A DNA stretch of 64,000 nucleotides from Hymenopus coronatus (lineage: Eukaryota > Arthropoda > Insecta > Mantodea > Hymenopodidae), in assembly GCA_030762935.1 (NCBI GenBank), contig CM060892.1:91980827-92044826 (forward strand), given 5' to 3'. The translations under genes were made by a program, and so were the position numbers. The notes beneath the pieces were generated by a model. That model did no database searches. It had not been told where the DNA came from and saw only the letters and a program-made list of their open reading frames with translations. Shown piece after piece: positions 35,664 through 47,441 of the stretch. The stretch's first letter is position 1; each line of letters starts with the position of its first letter.

Positions 35664-36545
35664 ATATTTTCTCTACGCTCACTATGTACATAATGAATAG
35701 AGAAGGTATTATACTCCCTCAAAATTCTTAGAAAGAGTTCAGTGTATGTGTGTGTTTGTGTTTGGATAGCATAACTCCAGAACCAAAAGACCGCTAAATA
35801 TCAAACCGGGTATTTCTGTTTAGTGTTGTTTAACGATAGGATACGAAGATTTCGAATAAAATCCCCTCCTCCAAACTACCTTTCGTATGGAGAGTGTTTT
35901 GAAAATCTCTATTTTTCTCGAAAACGGCTCAAATGATTTTTGTTAAAGAACCGTATATTAAATACACTTACATGACAATATATATATCTTGAATTTCCTG
36001 GGAATAGCCTCTGAAGACCTCTTCATTTTGGATGAATTTTGTATGACTGGTAAATCGTAAGAGATAGACGAACACTTGCTGCGTAGATATCGTTAAAACA
36101 TTCAATTTGCGCCATATACTGTTTTTGTGGAGTTAATCGTTTCCACGATTTTCCTTGTTATTGGTTTCAGTTTTAAGCTACTTAAGCTTTCCTCACATGG
36201 TAGGTCATTTTTCTCCTGATTTCTCTTTTGTTTAGTTATTAGCCACCAAAGTGAAACCAGATTTCAATTGTTTCACATAGTGACCGGCTGTCATTTTACA
36301 CTACTATGTTACTTTATTTTCCTTCTACAAAGAGATTAGATTAGATAACGGGGGCACTAATTAGTATTTGCTGACGTTCTATATGTCAACCTAACAAACT
36401 TATTGTAATGCCCCGTTTACTTAGACGGAACTAATAGAAACATTTATGTTAATGTTTATCTCGATTACCACGATGTAGGTAAACGAATTATGTTTTGTGG
36501 CAATGTTTTGAAGAGAAATTCGTCTGAATGTAACACATTAGAAAT
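35664..36545 (+). mobile_element. H-repeat copy 15, full length with a small insertion
   Basis: TATTTTCTCTACGCTCACTA at the hairpin, GTGTATGTGTGTGTTTGTG tract, body, and a decayed tail (GAAATTCGTCTGAATGTAAC, ACATTAG). About 90 bases are inserted at 36330-36417. Confidence 0.88.
36330..36417. mobile_element. Small inverted-repeat insertion in H-repeat copy 15
   Basis: Compared with other copies, this segment interrupts the conserved CTTCTACTTACAAGGAAGC block. Its interior is bounded by AACGGGGGCACTA and TAATGCCCCGTT, which are imperfect inverted repeats. Probably a tiny MITE; the exact ends are uncertain. Confidence 0.5.
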
Positions 36546-36579
36546 TAGTTATAAGATTCTGAAAAGTATTAATGAAATA

Positions 36580-37853
36580 TGAGGCATATTCAGAAACTAT
36601 GGTTACAATGTCCATATTCTTGGTGTTTTGTCTTTTATAGTGAACTTGGTAGTTTATGGAAACTCTAATACATGCGATTGGCAACTGTGTCAACATTTCA
36701 GCATTACAACAAGGTAAATACAAATGCTGAATCGTTTGGAAAACTGGTCTCGCGAAGAAATCCGCTGTTATTCGATTTTTGTGGGGAAAACATGTAACCG
36801 CGCCTGATATTCACCAACTGTTAATAGAGATTATGTAGAGACTGCAAGGCCTCGCTAATATGGCCATAATGATGTCAAAAGCTTGCGGCTGGTAGAGAAA
36901 ACGTCCCCGACGAGGATCGCAGTGGTGGTACCAGCAGAGCATCCACAGCTTTGAACGCAGGAGCTGATTCAGGACAACACAAGTATCACGTTACGAAACA
37001 TGTCGATAGAACTGGGAATGTCTTTTGGAAGGACTCATCGCATTATTCAAGATATTCAGCAGTATCGGAAAGTATGTCCCCGATGGGTTACACGAAATCC
37101 TTCAAACCAACGCAAGGATAAGCGTATGGGGGGAAGTCTGCAGCTTTTACAACGGTTCTCGGTGGCAGGGAACAGTTTTCTTCCCCGCATTGTCACCAGT
37201 GAGGAAACATGTGTCCCACTATATCACTAACAGTATGTGGTTGTCAATGGAGGGGAAACACCATTCTTCTCCAAAGAAAAAGAAGTTCAAATTGGCGCCA
37301 ACTGTCAATTATTGCCGAGAAGGTGATGGTCACAGTGTTTTGGGACAGCCTGGGTATCATACTCGTGAAGGATTTGGAAAGACGGTACAAAGTGACCGCT
37401 GACTGATACTGCTAGACTATGACACGATTGCGCGATGCAATCAGGAGGTAACAGTCAGGACTCCTCTCAACAACGCGCGACCTCATCTTGCGCACCACGC
37501 TGTTAAAGCAGTTTCGCTGGGATATCATCGACCACTCTCTCTATAGCCCGGATTCCTCCCCAAGCGACTCCCTTTTTCCTCGCTTGAAGGAATACTTATA
37601 GTCCGACGATTCGCTTCCGATGAGCAGATGCAACACTTCGCTACGTCGTGGCTGAAGACGCAAGGACAGGATTTTTACCAGGAGGGAATATTCAAATACA
37701 TCCCACTTAGCGACATATGCCTCAACCTATATGGAGATTATGTGGAAAAATTATATAATGTATGTAGAATGAAATGGCTGTATTGGTTGTACCAAATAAA
37801 ATATGTTCGTTTCACTGCAGGCCTTGACATTTTTCTTTTCTGATCATCCCTCG
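36580..37853 (+). mobile_element. Full-length mariner transposon, dead
   Basis: The left end TGAGGCATATTCAGAAAC and the right end (minus strand CGAGGGATGATCAGAAAAG) are imperfect inverted repeats of the CGAGGGGCATTCAGAAA type. TA lies on both sides (36578-36579 and 37854-37855). The length of about 1.27 kb equals an intact mariner, so decay has been by point changes rather than deletion. It lies 35 bases beyond H-repeat copy 15. Confidence 0.9.
36733..37780 (+). pseudogene. mariner (SETMAR-type) transposase pseudogene
   Basis: The reading begins near LENWSREEIR and the next frame gives FLWGKHVTAPDIHQ, the N-terminal helix-turn-helix. It passes through several frame changes. RTHRIIQDIQQYRKVCPRWV at about 37030-37090 is the second DNA-binding part. 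IVTSEETCV near 37190 stands where the family has IVTGDETWV, so the first catalytic Asp is Glu. MVTVFWDSLGI follows. LNNARPHLAHHAV near 37475 replaces HDNARPH, so the second catalytic Asp is Asn. YSPDSSPSD near 37545 keeps the third Asp. The C-terminus FYQEGI..NLYGDYVEK ends near 37750. Stops and frameshifts make it inactive. It most resembles mariners related to the human SETMAR transposase part. Confidence 0.88.
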
Positions 37854-37855
37854 TA

Positions 37856-38259
37856 AAGATAAATTTAATGGGTCAGTCTGTTTTTGTTTTTTTTTGTTTG
37901 TCTTTTTTTGCTGATGATAACTATTAAAATACATTTGGTCTAATTTATGCTTATTTCAGAATAACAGGGAGTACTAATGCCATTTTTGTTATGTTTACTT
38001 TCGTAATTACTATAAAAATAAAATATTTTTGACTTGAGGTGAGTGCTTCGACTACAACTCCAGTAAAATATACCAATATCAACTATATCTCTATTTTTGT
38101 TACTAATTTTTTGTTTCTGTTTTTCTCCTGTTTAAAAAAGATACGGTTATGCCGTTTCTAAACACATACCTTCAATATATCCAATAAGAGGAGGTCTATG
38201 GTTTTAACATTAGACTGATCACCAAGAAGAAGAGGTAATTTATAAAAAGAAAAACAAAA
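37856..38259. other. AT-rich, nothing recognised
   Basis: T-rich runs near 37880 and no frame. Confidence 0.5.
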
Positions 38260-38705
38260 TCTTATATGTTACATCCACACTACTTTCTCGAGCTATTGTC
38301 CAAGAAACCATTCTTACAAATCTTATTTATCCACATATTTCATACTAATCAAAATAACCTTAGAAGAATTTGACTTAATTACATATCTTCAAGGGAAATA
38401 AGCAAATACACTATGCTAAAACCATACTCAAGTCGTTTAAGAGCTGGTCGCTATGTGCCAGGACAGAAGGAAAAAACTCTTCTCATTTGAGAAAAGTATA
38501 TTTCGGAAATGGTTAATTACACAAAAATACGCATTTGACATAACTTGCATATTTTAACGCGATCTACATTTTGTGCAGAAAGATTTTGTTTATCTCTTTC
38601 GGTTTATCAGGTATGGAAAACTCATACAGAATGAATGGGTCTTCAGAGACTGATCCCAGAAAACTCAAGATGTACATTTTACTTGTGAAGTAAATATAAT
38701 TGCAT
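38260..38705 (-). mobile_element. H-repeat copy 16, hairpin half missing
   Basis: AATCTTATATGTTACATCCA at the tail, then body to TTCAGAGACTGATCCCAGAA and TGTGAAGTAAATATAATTG. It stops abruptly where a tRNA-like sequence begins. Confidence 0.82.
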
Positions 38706-38708
38706 AGT

Positions 38709-38885
38709 AGGGTGCCTAGTGGTCACGTATTGCACAGTAGGCGATTCTGAAGTGTTTGCTTCAAATTGCCTCCAAGTTCAGCTTTGAGAGTATGGCTGAG
38801 GTTTTATCACATACCTTTAATGTGGCTGCTACCAAGGAGTTAACTGATTCTTGCCTCGCTGCTTTCGTCGTGTAAAACAAATTTG
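38709..38885 (+). mobile_element. Probable tRNA-derived SINE
   Basis: GGTGCCTAGTGGTCACGTAT fits an A box, and TGCTTCAAATTGCC about 45 bases on is a weakened B box. It ends H-repeat copy 16 abruptly. The rest of that repeat does not resume, so deletion accompanied or followed insertion. Confidence 0.4.
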
Positions 38886-40149
38886 ACTAATCAGGAGTAA
38901 AATTAAACAATGTAAACTACTGTTTGATTTTTTTATTCACTTACTTCAAGATATTTTATAACACCGGCTTTATAAGCACAAATTCATAAAGTATACATAT
39001 CTCTTAAAATGGCGCGGTTTCAGAGCACAAATCAGCATACATTAACACACAAGTGTTACATCTCAGAGAGTGTTTGAATCCAAATTCCAGCCTCTTATAT
39101 GCCTAAAGCTGACCAGAGTTCTGAACCAATGTCCTGTGCTGCAATTGTGAAATGTAAATTGCTAGAAAATATCCTATTTACTAAAGAAAAGGGAATGTCC
39201 CTGCCTTTGCAGTGACTTTGTTGCACGCAACCTAATACAATGGCTGAACCATAAACTTTCTTGCTTGCAGTTTCCTGTTTTCATCAGATATGCGAATCTT
39301 TGTAGCCTAGCAAACCTTGTCTATCTTAGAAATATATGCCAGAAAACTGTATTGCTATTTACATTACAATAACGATTATAACACAATTAACATGTCAAAT
39401 CGCAAGAGCACTGAGCAAATAGTAGGTGATTAAGCTGTCGTTACTTCATGCAATAATATTCAGCGTAAATAAACGACTTTTAAAACTTTAATGTGTTTTC
39501 TAGCATAGAAAACAATTTTTTCATTTGAGAGTACTTTTCAAATCAAATCTTACTATATTCGGTTGTCGGAAACATTCAGAAGTATCCATCACTGCCTTGC
39601 CAGGCGTAGCAATTCCCATCGCAATTTCTTGCAGTCCAGCAGTCACGCTTACTGGGCGGACGGGTGAGATGTCTGACGTCATGGTCTGCCGTGTCACGTG
39701 ATGAAAAATACTAACACAAACTGACCGGCACTACTTGAACCACCACAAACTGTACAAAAAATAAATACCTGGGCATGTTTCTGCAAAGTCTAAAGTGCGC
39801 TTTGATTACGACATATATTACAGGGGAAACCAAACTCGTGCAGTTTCGAGAACAGTTTCCTCAAAAACTGTTAATAATAATGGTTATATAACAATTGCTG
39901 TAATTTGAAGAATATGCCAGCTTCAAATAACAAGACTTTTAAATGTTCTTGTGTAAGGAGAGTTGCCTATTCCTGATGAGGTTATCTCCATTTTACGGGA
40001 TCTTATATCAAAAGAATCCATGGTTTCTACGTGAACCCTTGCATATTCTAATTATGTAACATTAGTCAGATGTTTCATCGCATTGCTAGATGTGATGAAT
40101 AATTCAAACTTTATATATGGTCTTAAGTGAGTTATAGGTGCAATTGTAA
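38886..40149. other. No gene recognised; GC-richer patch near 39.6-39.75 kb
   Basis: Mostly AT-rich. The patch at 39590-39750 contains a palindromic TGACGTCA (39674-39681) and TCACGTGA (39694-39701), which are consensus sites for CREB/ATF and bHLH factors. No transcript evidence can be read from the sequence. Confidence 0.35.
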
Positions 40150-40675
40150 CCGTCTCTACTAGGCACCTATTAGATAGAGAAGGAATTGCATAACATCCAA
40201 ATATTCAATGTCGAGATTTCATCAGAAATACATAATATTTAGACCACCTGAAGAGTAAAACTCAAAAACGAAAACTCAGATATAGTTCAGCGTTTTTCAC
40301 TATATTTGCATTTCCTAAAATGACTTATCATAAATGTTTAAAATAACATAAATGTTTAAAATATCGGCACGCAATTTGTTATGAATTTTGCGGCATAGCC
40401 TGGGGAGTTATCTTAATTCTGAATTAATTTTACATAAGTGTTAAATAGTAAGAGATTTATTGTACAAAAATGTTAATCTCGTTAAAACACATAATTTATA
40501 TAAAATAAATGAGGTTCTGTGGTTTTTTTAAATTTTCTGATTTGTATTCTTTTTCACGTTGTTTTCAGTTTCAAATACTTATGCTTTTAACCAAGTGACA
40601 AGCCGCTTGTCGCTTTTACTCGTTGTTATTGCAAGAGGAAGGAATTTTAAAGCCATGAAATAACAATACGCATTT
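40150..40675 (+). mobile_element. H-repeat copy 17, old, partly deleted
   Basis: GTCTCTACTAGGCACCTATT hairpin relic, TCGAGATTTCATCAGAAATA, AACTCAAAAACGAAAACTCAG, then a gap and the later body (GAATTTTGCGGCATAGCCTG, AGTAAGAGATTTATTG). Its tail end meets copy 18 tail to tail. Confidence 0.78.
40329..40362 (+). repeat. Two tandem 18-19-base units inside copy 17
   Basis: CATAAATGTTTAAAATA occurs twice in succession. A local duplication. Confidence 0.85.
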
Positions 40676-40682
40676 TAAAACA

Positions 40683-41544
40683 TCTGAAGTGCTCCATTCA
40701 CATAACTTTCACTACAAATTATTATTACAGAACGTTATTTATTATCTACATTGCGGTAACCGAGATAAACAGATTTCGAGTGGAATGTTGTATTAGTTTC
40801 TTATAAGTAGAAAAGAAATGAAGGAACACACTTGGCTGAAGCTATAGTCAAATCTTTTTAACACCGGTTGTTATGTGAAACAAGTGACATTCGGTTCGCT
40901 ATGCTGTACCAGAATAAAACAAAAGAGAGATGCACGAAAGATGACCTACTGTTTGAGAATAGCTGAAGTAGCTTCAAATTGAAAACTAACAAGGAATATC
41001 TTGGAAACGGTTATAAAACACTAATATAAATTATGTGTTTTAATGACATCTGCATTGTTGGTTTAGTAAGTTTTTATTTAACTCTTACAGTTTACCAGTC
41101 ACGCAAAACTCATCCAGAATAGAGGTCTTGAGAAGTCGTTCCCAGAAAATTCAAGATTCGTTGTATTTTTCACGTAAATATATTTAATATACGGTATTTT
41201 AATCAAAACCGTTAGCTCCATTTTTGAGAAAAACAGAATTTTCATGTAAAGGGTAGTTTGGAGTGGGTAATTTTTCTTAAAAGTTTTCGTGTTGCATCCT
41301 TGTGAGATACGAAACTTAAATATCAAATTTGGTATTTTACGGTCTTCTCGTTTTTGATCTAGGCTACACACACACACACACCCACACAGACACACACGCG
41401 CGCGCGCACTTCCTAAAAATTACTTCTTTTTTTTTTATTCATATGTATCAAAACATATATTTCGGGCGAAATTATACACCGAATTTTTGGGTGAAATACA
41501 AACCTACTCTACCTATAGTAGAGTAAGTGTAGAGGAAGTAAAAA
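40683..41544 (-). mobile_element. H-repeat copy 18, full length
   Basis: TCTGAAGTGCTCCATTCACA at the tail, complete body, CA tract with a CGCG run at about 41366-41410, ATTTTTGGGTGAAATAC, and a hairpin TCTACCTATAGTAGAGTAAG then GAAGTAAAAA. Confidence 0.88.
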
Positions 41545-41570
41545 TATGATTTTTGGTTACTCTTACAACG

Positions 41571-41610
41571 AATATGTAAATGTGTAATGGAATATGTAAA
41601 TGTGTAATGA
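41571..41610 (+). repeat. Tandem duplication of 20 bases
   Basis: AATATGTAAATGTGTAATG is present twice in direct succession (last base differs). Just outside copy 18. Confidence 0.9.
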
Positions 41611-41799
41611 AATATATCTCGAATATCAACAAGCACAATATAGGTAGAAGAATTAGCTTTTCTAAAAATGGTTTGGTGAAAATCAGTAGGGAAAGTGAAA
41701 TACATGAACCATATCATACCTTTAGCTATGCATTACCGAGAACATTTAATAATGGCTGAAGTTGTTTTTAGCCAAATACGACTTGGAATTGTTATAAGT

Positions 41800-42640
41800 T
41801 TTAGTTTGCCTGTCGATACTATGCATTCGATGCAAGAAATCGATACCAATATTTTACCGGAAATACATGTTTTGGGTTTCTTGAATAATAAATACTTTTA
41901 GAAAAAGATCTGTGTATGTGTGTGCCCACGCGCACTGGTGAGTGACTGTGAGCGTGAACAGCGATAACCCCAAAACCTAAAATACGTTACGTACCAAACT
42001 TGGTACCAAATTCGGCATCTTTCAAGGATGTAAAACAAAGATTTCAGGAGAATCCCCCCGAACCCAAACAATCCTATACATGGAACATTTTTTGAAAATG
42101 TTTGTTTTTTTAAAAGGCTCTAACGATTTTGTAAACTACCATATGTTTAACAAACTTTCATCACAAATAAAATGCTCACCTTGAATTTTCTGGGGATAAT
42201 CTCTTGAAATCCTCTTAATTCTGGTTGTCTTGCACAACTGATAAATCATAAAGAATATACAAAAATGTATTTAAAACACACAATTTATGTCCTATGCAAA
42301 ATTTTATGAAGTTATCTGTTTCTAAGATATTCCTTGTTATTGATTTCAATTTTTAAATAATTAAATGTGTCTCAAACAACAAGCGATTTTCATTTTTCTT
42401 TCTTCTGGACCAACAAAGGGAACGGCATTTCGAAATCAGCACACAGTAGTTGAGTTTTAAAAGATTTGACTATCACCTTAGCTTAATGTATTTCCTTATT
42501 TCTCTTGTACAAGGAAATACTAAGTAATAAGACCACTTCTACTCATTTTTATCATGTTAAGCATGAAGTAGATAGAAGAATAAGTTTATTACATCACAGA
42601 TCTCTCTGAATATTATGTGAATGTAGCATATCACATGTTA
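41800..42640 (+). mobile_element. H-repeat copy 19, nearly full length, hairpin decayed
   Basis: Recognised from ATCGATACCAATATTTTACC and GGAAATACATGTTTTGGG, the GTGTATGTGTGTGCCC tract, GTACCAAACTTGGTACCAAA, GGGGATAATCTCTTGAAATC, and the tail ATTATGTGAATGTAGCATAT and CACATG. Head to tail with copy 20. Confidence 0.85.
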
Positions 42641-42645
42641 CAGTT

Positions 42646-43440
42646 TCACTTTCTCTGCAGGGACTCTATATATTAGGTAGTTGAAGTATTGTATTCCACT
42701 CAAAAATTCGATGTCGAGATTTCACCGGAAATATGTTTGAAGGTCCCTAAGTCCAAGGAAGGCATTTTTGAAAAAAGGTCCGAGTGTTTCAGTAACTTCC
42801 AAGCACACGACAAAAAGGTTTCCAAAACAATAACCGCAACACCAGCTATTCTTTTGATGGAACATTCTTAGCAAATTTTGATTTTTGAAAAGTGACTAAC
42901 AGTTTTAATTAAAATACCTTTTGTTTTAATTATCTCTTAAATACAACGTTCTATCTCTCTCTCCGTCTCGTATCTTTGAGAAACGAAATGTATATCTTAA
43001 ATTTTCTAAGAAAAGCCGATAAAGATTTCATTCTTTAGGGTTTTTGTGTAAGTGATAAATTGTAAGAGTTAGACGAAAACTAATTACACAAAAAAGCATA
43101 TTTCGTTAAAACACAAAATTGTTGTCATATGACTTTTTTTGCAGTGTTTCCAATATATTAATTGTTTTAAACTACTGAAACTTTCCTCATACAGGATGTC
43201 ATCTTTAGTTTCCTACTTCTTTTGTTTTACTTCTAGCCACGCAAGTAACCCCATTTCAATTACTTCACATAGCGATAGCTCTTAAAATATTGCACTTGTG
43301 CTTTAGCCTAGTGTCTTCCCGTACTTCCCTGCTGCTTATATGGAAGCAAGTAATAATGTAATTTATGCTAATATTTATTTCGATTGCCATGATGTAGATA
43401 ACATGTAGGGAAAGCCATGTGATTGGAACATATTAGATTA
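42646..43440 (+). mobile_element. H-repeat copy 20, full length, in tandem with copy 19
   Basis: TCACTTTCTCTGCAGGGACT starts only a few bases after the end of copy 19. The GT tract is deleted. A CTCTCTCTCCGTCTC insertion lies at about 42953-42970. It ends GGGAAAGCCATGTGATTGGA and ACATATTAGATTA. Confidence 0.87.
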
Positions 43441-43887
43441 TTTTTTCTGAAGCAACATTCTGGAGATAGTGACATTTCGCAATCTAAAACACTTTATTTG
43501 GTATTTTGTTTCTTGGTTTGAGCTACAAGCAAAGACAGGTAGGAAAATAGTTGGAAAGTTCTGATTTGAGACAGTGCCGCAAGCAGCGTTAATTGGGTTA
43601 GTTTGCTTCATTTTCGGTGGTTTTACATAAAAGAGATCTATATCGCATTATAACCATTCTTTAGTTTTGTTTACTTATATTGCAAACATACATAAAAGTC
43701 ACCTTTATGATAGAAAACTTTTTCTTTTCATATGCACTTAATTGAATATGAATTATACAGACGATTTTTATTCTGTTAAATGTCCCTATTGTACGTATTT
43801 TTAAATACTTTACATGTGTAATTATTTTAAACATATATATATATTCAGTACGCTTTTGTATATAAACTAAAATTTTCACTACGCTTA
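43441..43887. other. Nothing recognised
   Basis: AT-rich spacer. A 99-codon minus frame at 43661-43960 starts inside the tRNA-like head downstream and is not a gene. Confidence 0.45.
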
Positions 43888-44124
43888 GCCTTAATGGCAA
43901 CCCCAAATAAGTGGAGCTCAAAGCGCAGGGGATCGTGGGTTCGAGTCCCGCCTTGGGCATGGGTGTTATATGTTTGTGTATGTGTGTGTAAAAGGTAAAA
44001 CAGAAATTCAGTAATCATACAGTAATCACAGTAAACAAATTAGGTAAATAAAAGCAGGGTATACAGCGCCGGAGACCTGATCAGACTCCGGAGCTGTTTT
44101 AAAAAAAAAAAAAAAAAAAAAAAA
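43888..44124 (+). mobile_element. SINE with tRNA-like head, 3' stem-loop and poly-A tail
   Basis: The head at 43888-43959 (GCCTTAATGGCAACCCC ... GTGGGTTCGAGTCCCGCC) has a near-perfect B box. After a TG-rich body comes a stem-loop at 44064-44098 (CCGGAG..CTCCGG around ACCTGATCAGA), then 24 A residues. This is a complete SINE layout: pol III promoter, body, 3' structure, poly-A. Confidence 0.75.
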
Positions 44125-44543
44125 GTTTAATAAAGCTTTCTATTATTAGTAGTATTTGCTCACACAATTACATTGCTGATTGCTCGTTCCTATAGCGTAA
44201 TCAGATAATTAAACGGTGAGGTATTTCATTGCCAATTCTGTTTATATTTGTTCATTTCATTTCATTTCATATGTTGCGTTCATATAGTACACGATGTTCT
44301 GGAACAACGATCAACAGTTTACAATTTTGTGGCATGCGTACTCCTATAGCAATGATAGGTGATACAACTAATCATTACTTGGCGTGCTAAGATGTTACTT
44401 CGTGCGTTAAAAGAGTAGCAGAACTGAACGGAGCTATTTTAAGTTAACACCGGCCATTAGAAACCAGAGAGAGGACCTTCCTTTTATACTTTCCTTGTTT
44501 TACTCTTCATATGCGCATAATGCGAGATGATAATAATACCTAT

Positions 44544-44546
<3 letters not shown>
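44125..44546. other. Nothing recognised; short ATTTC run
   Basis: Four TTTCA-type units at about 44247-44268. Otherwise plain sequence before the trinucleotide array. Confidence 0.5.

Positions 44547-44576
<30 letters not shown>
44547..44576 (+). repeat. (AAT)n microsatellite
   Basis: About ten TAA/AAT units, the first of three trinucleotide blocks in this region. Confidence 0.95.
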
Positions 44577-44578
<2 letters not shown>

Positions 44579-44618
44579 CCGACAATGCATAGCAACACAA
44601 TAATACTTATCACCACCA

Positions 44619-44619
44619 C

Positions 44620-44661
<42 letters not shown>
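44619..44661 (+). repeat. (ATT)n microsatellite, inverted relative to the main array
   Basis: About fourteen TAT/ATT units. It is the reverse complement of the AAT array that follows at once, so the two can pair. Confidence 0.95.
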
Positions 44662-44663
<2 letters not shown>

Positions 44664-44832
44664 ATGACAATAATAATAATGAGAATACTAATGAGAATGA
44701 GAATAATGCTAATAATAATGAGAATAATGAGAATAATGAGAATAATAATAATAATGAGAATACTAATGAGAATGAGAATAATGCTAATAATAATGAGAAT
44801 AATGAGAATAATGAGAATAATGAGAATAATGA

Positions 44833-44899
<67 letters not shown>

Positions 44900-45204
44900 A
44901 ATAATAATAATAATAATAATAATAATGAGAATAATAATGAGAATAATGAGAATAATAATAATAATGAGAATAATAATAATAATGAGAATAATGAGAATAA
45001 TAATAATAATGAGAATAATGAGAATAATAATAATGAGAATAATGAGAATAATAATAATAATAATAATGAGAATAATAATAATAATGAGAATAATAATAAT
45101 AATGAGAATAATAATAATAATGAGAATAATAATAATAATAATGAGAATAATAATAATAATAATAATAATAATGAGAATAATAATAATAATAATAATAATA
45201 ATGA

Positions 45205-45283
<79 letters not shown>

Positions 45284-45384
45284 AATAATAATAATAATAA
45301 TAATAATGAGAATAATAATAATAATAATAATAATGAGAATAATAATAATAATAATAATGAGAATAATAATAATAATAATAATGA

Positions 45385-45421
<37 letters not shown>

Positions 45422-45711
45422 AATAATAATAATAATAATGAGAATAATAATAATAATAATGAGAATAATAATAATGAGAATAATAATAATGAGAATAAAA
45501 ATAATGAGAATAATAATGAGAATAATGAGAATAATGAGAATAATAATAATGAGAATAATAATAATGAGAATAATAATAATGAGAATAATAATAATGAGAA
45601 TAATAATAATGAGAATAATAATAATGAGAATAATAATAATGAGAATAATAATAATAATAATAATAATAATGAGAATAATAATAATAATGAGAATAATAAT
45701 AATAATAATGA

Positions 45712-45781
<70 letters not shown>
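44662..45781 (+). repeat. 1.1 kb AAT array with in-register GAG interruptions
   Basis: A trinucleotide array in which runs of 1-25 AAT units are separated by single GAG triplets; a few ACT, GCT and AAA triplets also occur. Spacing of GAG keeps a strict multiple of three throughout. Because of this, two plus-strand frames (Asn/Glu and Ile/Met-Arg) and one minus frame (Tyr/Ser-His) stay open for over 330 codons. That comes from the repeat and does not indicate a protein. Confidence 0.97.
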
Positions 45782-45783
<2 letters not shown>

Positions 45784-47441
45784 CTATATGTTTTCATGAA
45801 TGTGTTTTGTTACACCGCCTTAATTGTTTGATTTAAGCATACAGTGGGTCTAGCCTCTCATGCTAAGTAAGAATCTACACTTACGAAACTAGCTATTGCC
45901 GGATAGTTATAGGTGAAGTAAATTCTTTTAATCAATTCCCAATTCAATAGCAGATGTCTTTATTCTCTCGAATATAAAACCTCTGTAACTTAAATGGAAA
46001 ACATATTTGCTCTTTTGCTGTACACGATCACGGACTCTAATACAAATCTGGGGATTCCTCTCAATGAGCGTGAATGCCTCACCTTTCCACTGATATGCAA
46101 GAGGAGTAGAACGCAGGTCGCTCGCAACGTCTCTGAGTGGTGTTTAATTGAAATGGCCCCTTGAGTCCTGAAATTCTTAATACATACGAGGGGTTATCTG
46201 CTAGCCTGAAATATGGCGCTGTTAGGCCACCTGGTATAGTGTGTCCTCACTTTGTAGTTCATCAAAGTATATCTCATTAAGTTATCATTACATTCACTGA
46301 TACCTACAAAATGTTAGTCCTTAAGTTGGAACTAAAATACTTGTTAAACCTAGCGACTTAAGTTGTTGCATAGACCATTATTTGAACTAAATAACAAACT
46401 GTTAATATTAGATATTAGTTCTTGTAAGCGTTGCATCAACTAAACTGAAAATGGGTTTTCACTTACACATTTTAGCTAAAATATTTTAAAATCTTAACTA
46501 TTTGACGAAAATGTCTATACAGGTATAAAGCTTAAAAATAAATTATTTTATCTTAAAAAACAGAAATATGGACATGATTAATTATCCTACAAATTAAGTT
46601 AAGACCTCTATCAATTTCAAATTGAAAATATTACTGTACACAATTTGAAGTGCATTACAGTAAATATATCGACCTCTATCTTTATTTTTGTCAGAAAATA
46701 GAGAAAAAACAAAATCAGAATTAAATGAGACATAAATGAATATAAAGATTGCATCAATCTTAAGAAAATAAAATTGAAGATTTAAAATATTATGTAATGT
46801 TCTGTTCTGGTAATGCTGAACTACTAAAGTAATTTCTCATTATCTTAGCAATTTAATATATCCGAAGGAAATATTTCTTTACGCATAGGCAAACCTTTTA
46901 ATTTCAGATATAGTTTCATAAATGTATTAATATTGAACGTAAGTATTCCCAAATTTCATAGGTAAGTTATGTATAAACATTACAATAGTTTCAATAGCGC
47001 CGTATTTGTCTGCTAAAGTTCAATTTCGCAATCTGTTCATTACAAGGCAGGGTCTTCCCTATTCCCACCGGTTATTAGCTGTCATATGGGGGTAAGTTAT
47101 AGAGCACCTTGAAGCATAGACATGACAGTTGCATAATTATCTCTCATATATTTTAATGTGTTTGCATCTTCATTAATTACAACTCATATCCATAATGTCT
47201 AACATAATGGCATTGTTGTTTGAACAGCGCGTATAAAAGTGACAATAAGACATAACAATGGGTTCACTTTTATAATGTAGGTCTCAGAAAACTCTCAAAA
47301 CTTTCCTATACCGGTTATAAAGGTCAATTCTATTCGAAGTAAGGGCTTATTTGGTATAATAAGCGAGCTACTTAATTTATCACTAAGCTCATTTATTATT
47401 TGTCTGTATAATTTATTTGTAACATTTTTTTTTACATTTTT
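45782..47441. other. AT-rich stretch, nothing recognised
   Basis: A mixed-composition patch at about 46010-46260 is unlike known elements. The remainder is AT-rich and frame-free. Confidence 0.45.

Noticed and set aside
38707..40167. TAGGGTGCCTAG and CTAGGCACCTA as terminal inverted repeats of a 1.45 kb transposon.
   Set aside because: The right-hand word is the decayed hairpin of H-repeat copy 17 and the left-hand word is part of a tRNA-like head. The match is about 10 bases and coincidental.
44585..45799. A 404-codon open frame rich in Asn and Glu, with other long frames on both strands.
   Set aside because: It follows from a trinucleotide array free of stops in two plus-strand frames and one minus frame. 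No start context, domain or non-repeat coding sequence supports a protein.
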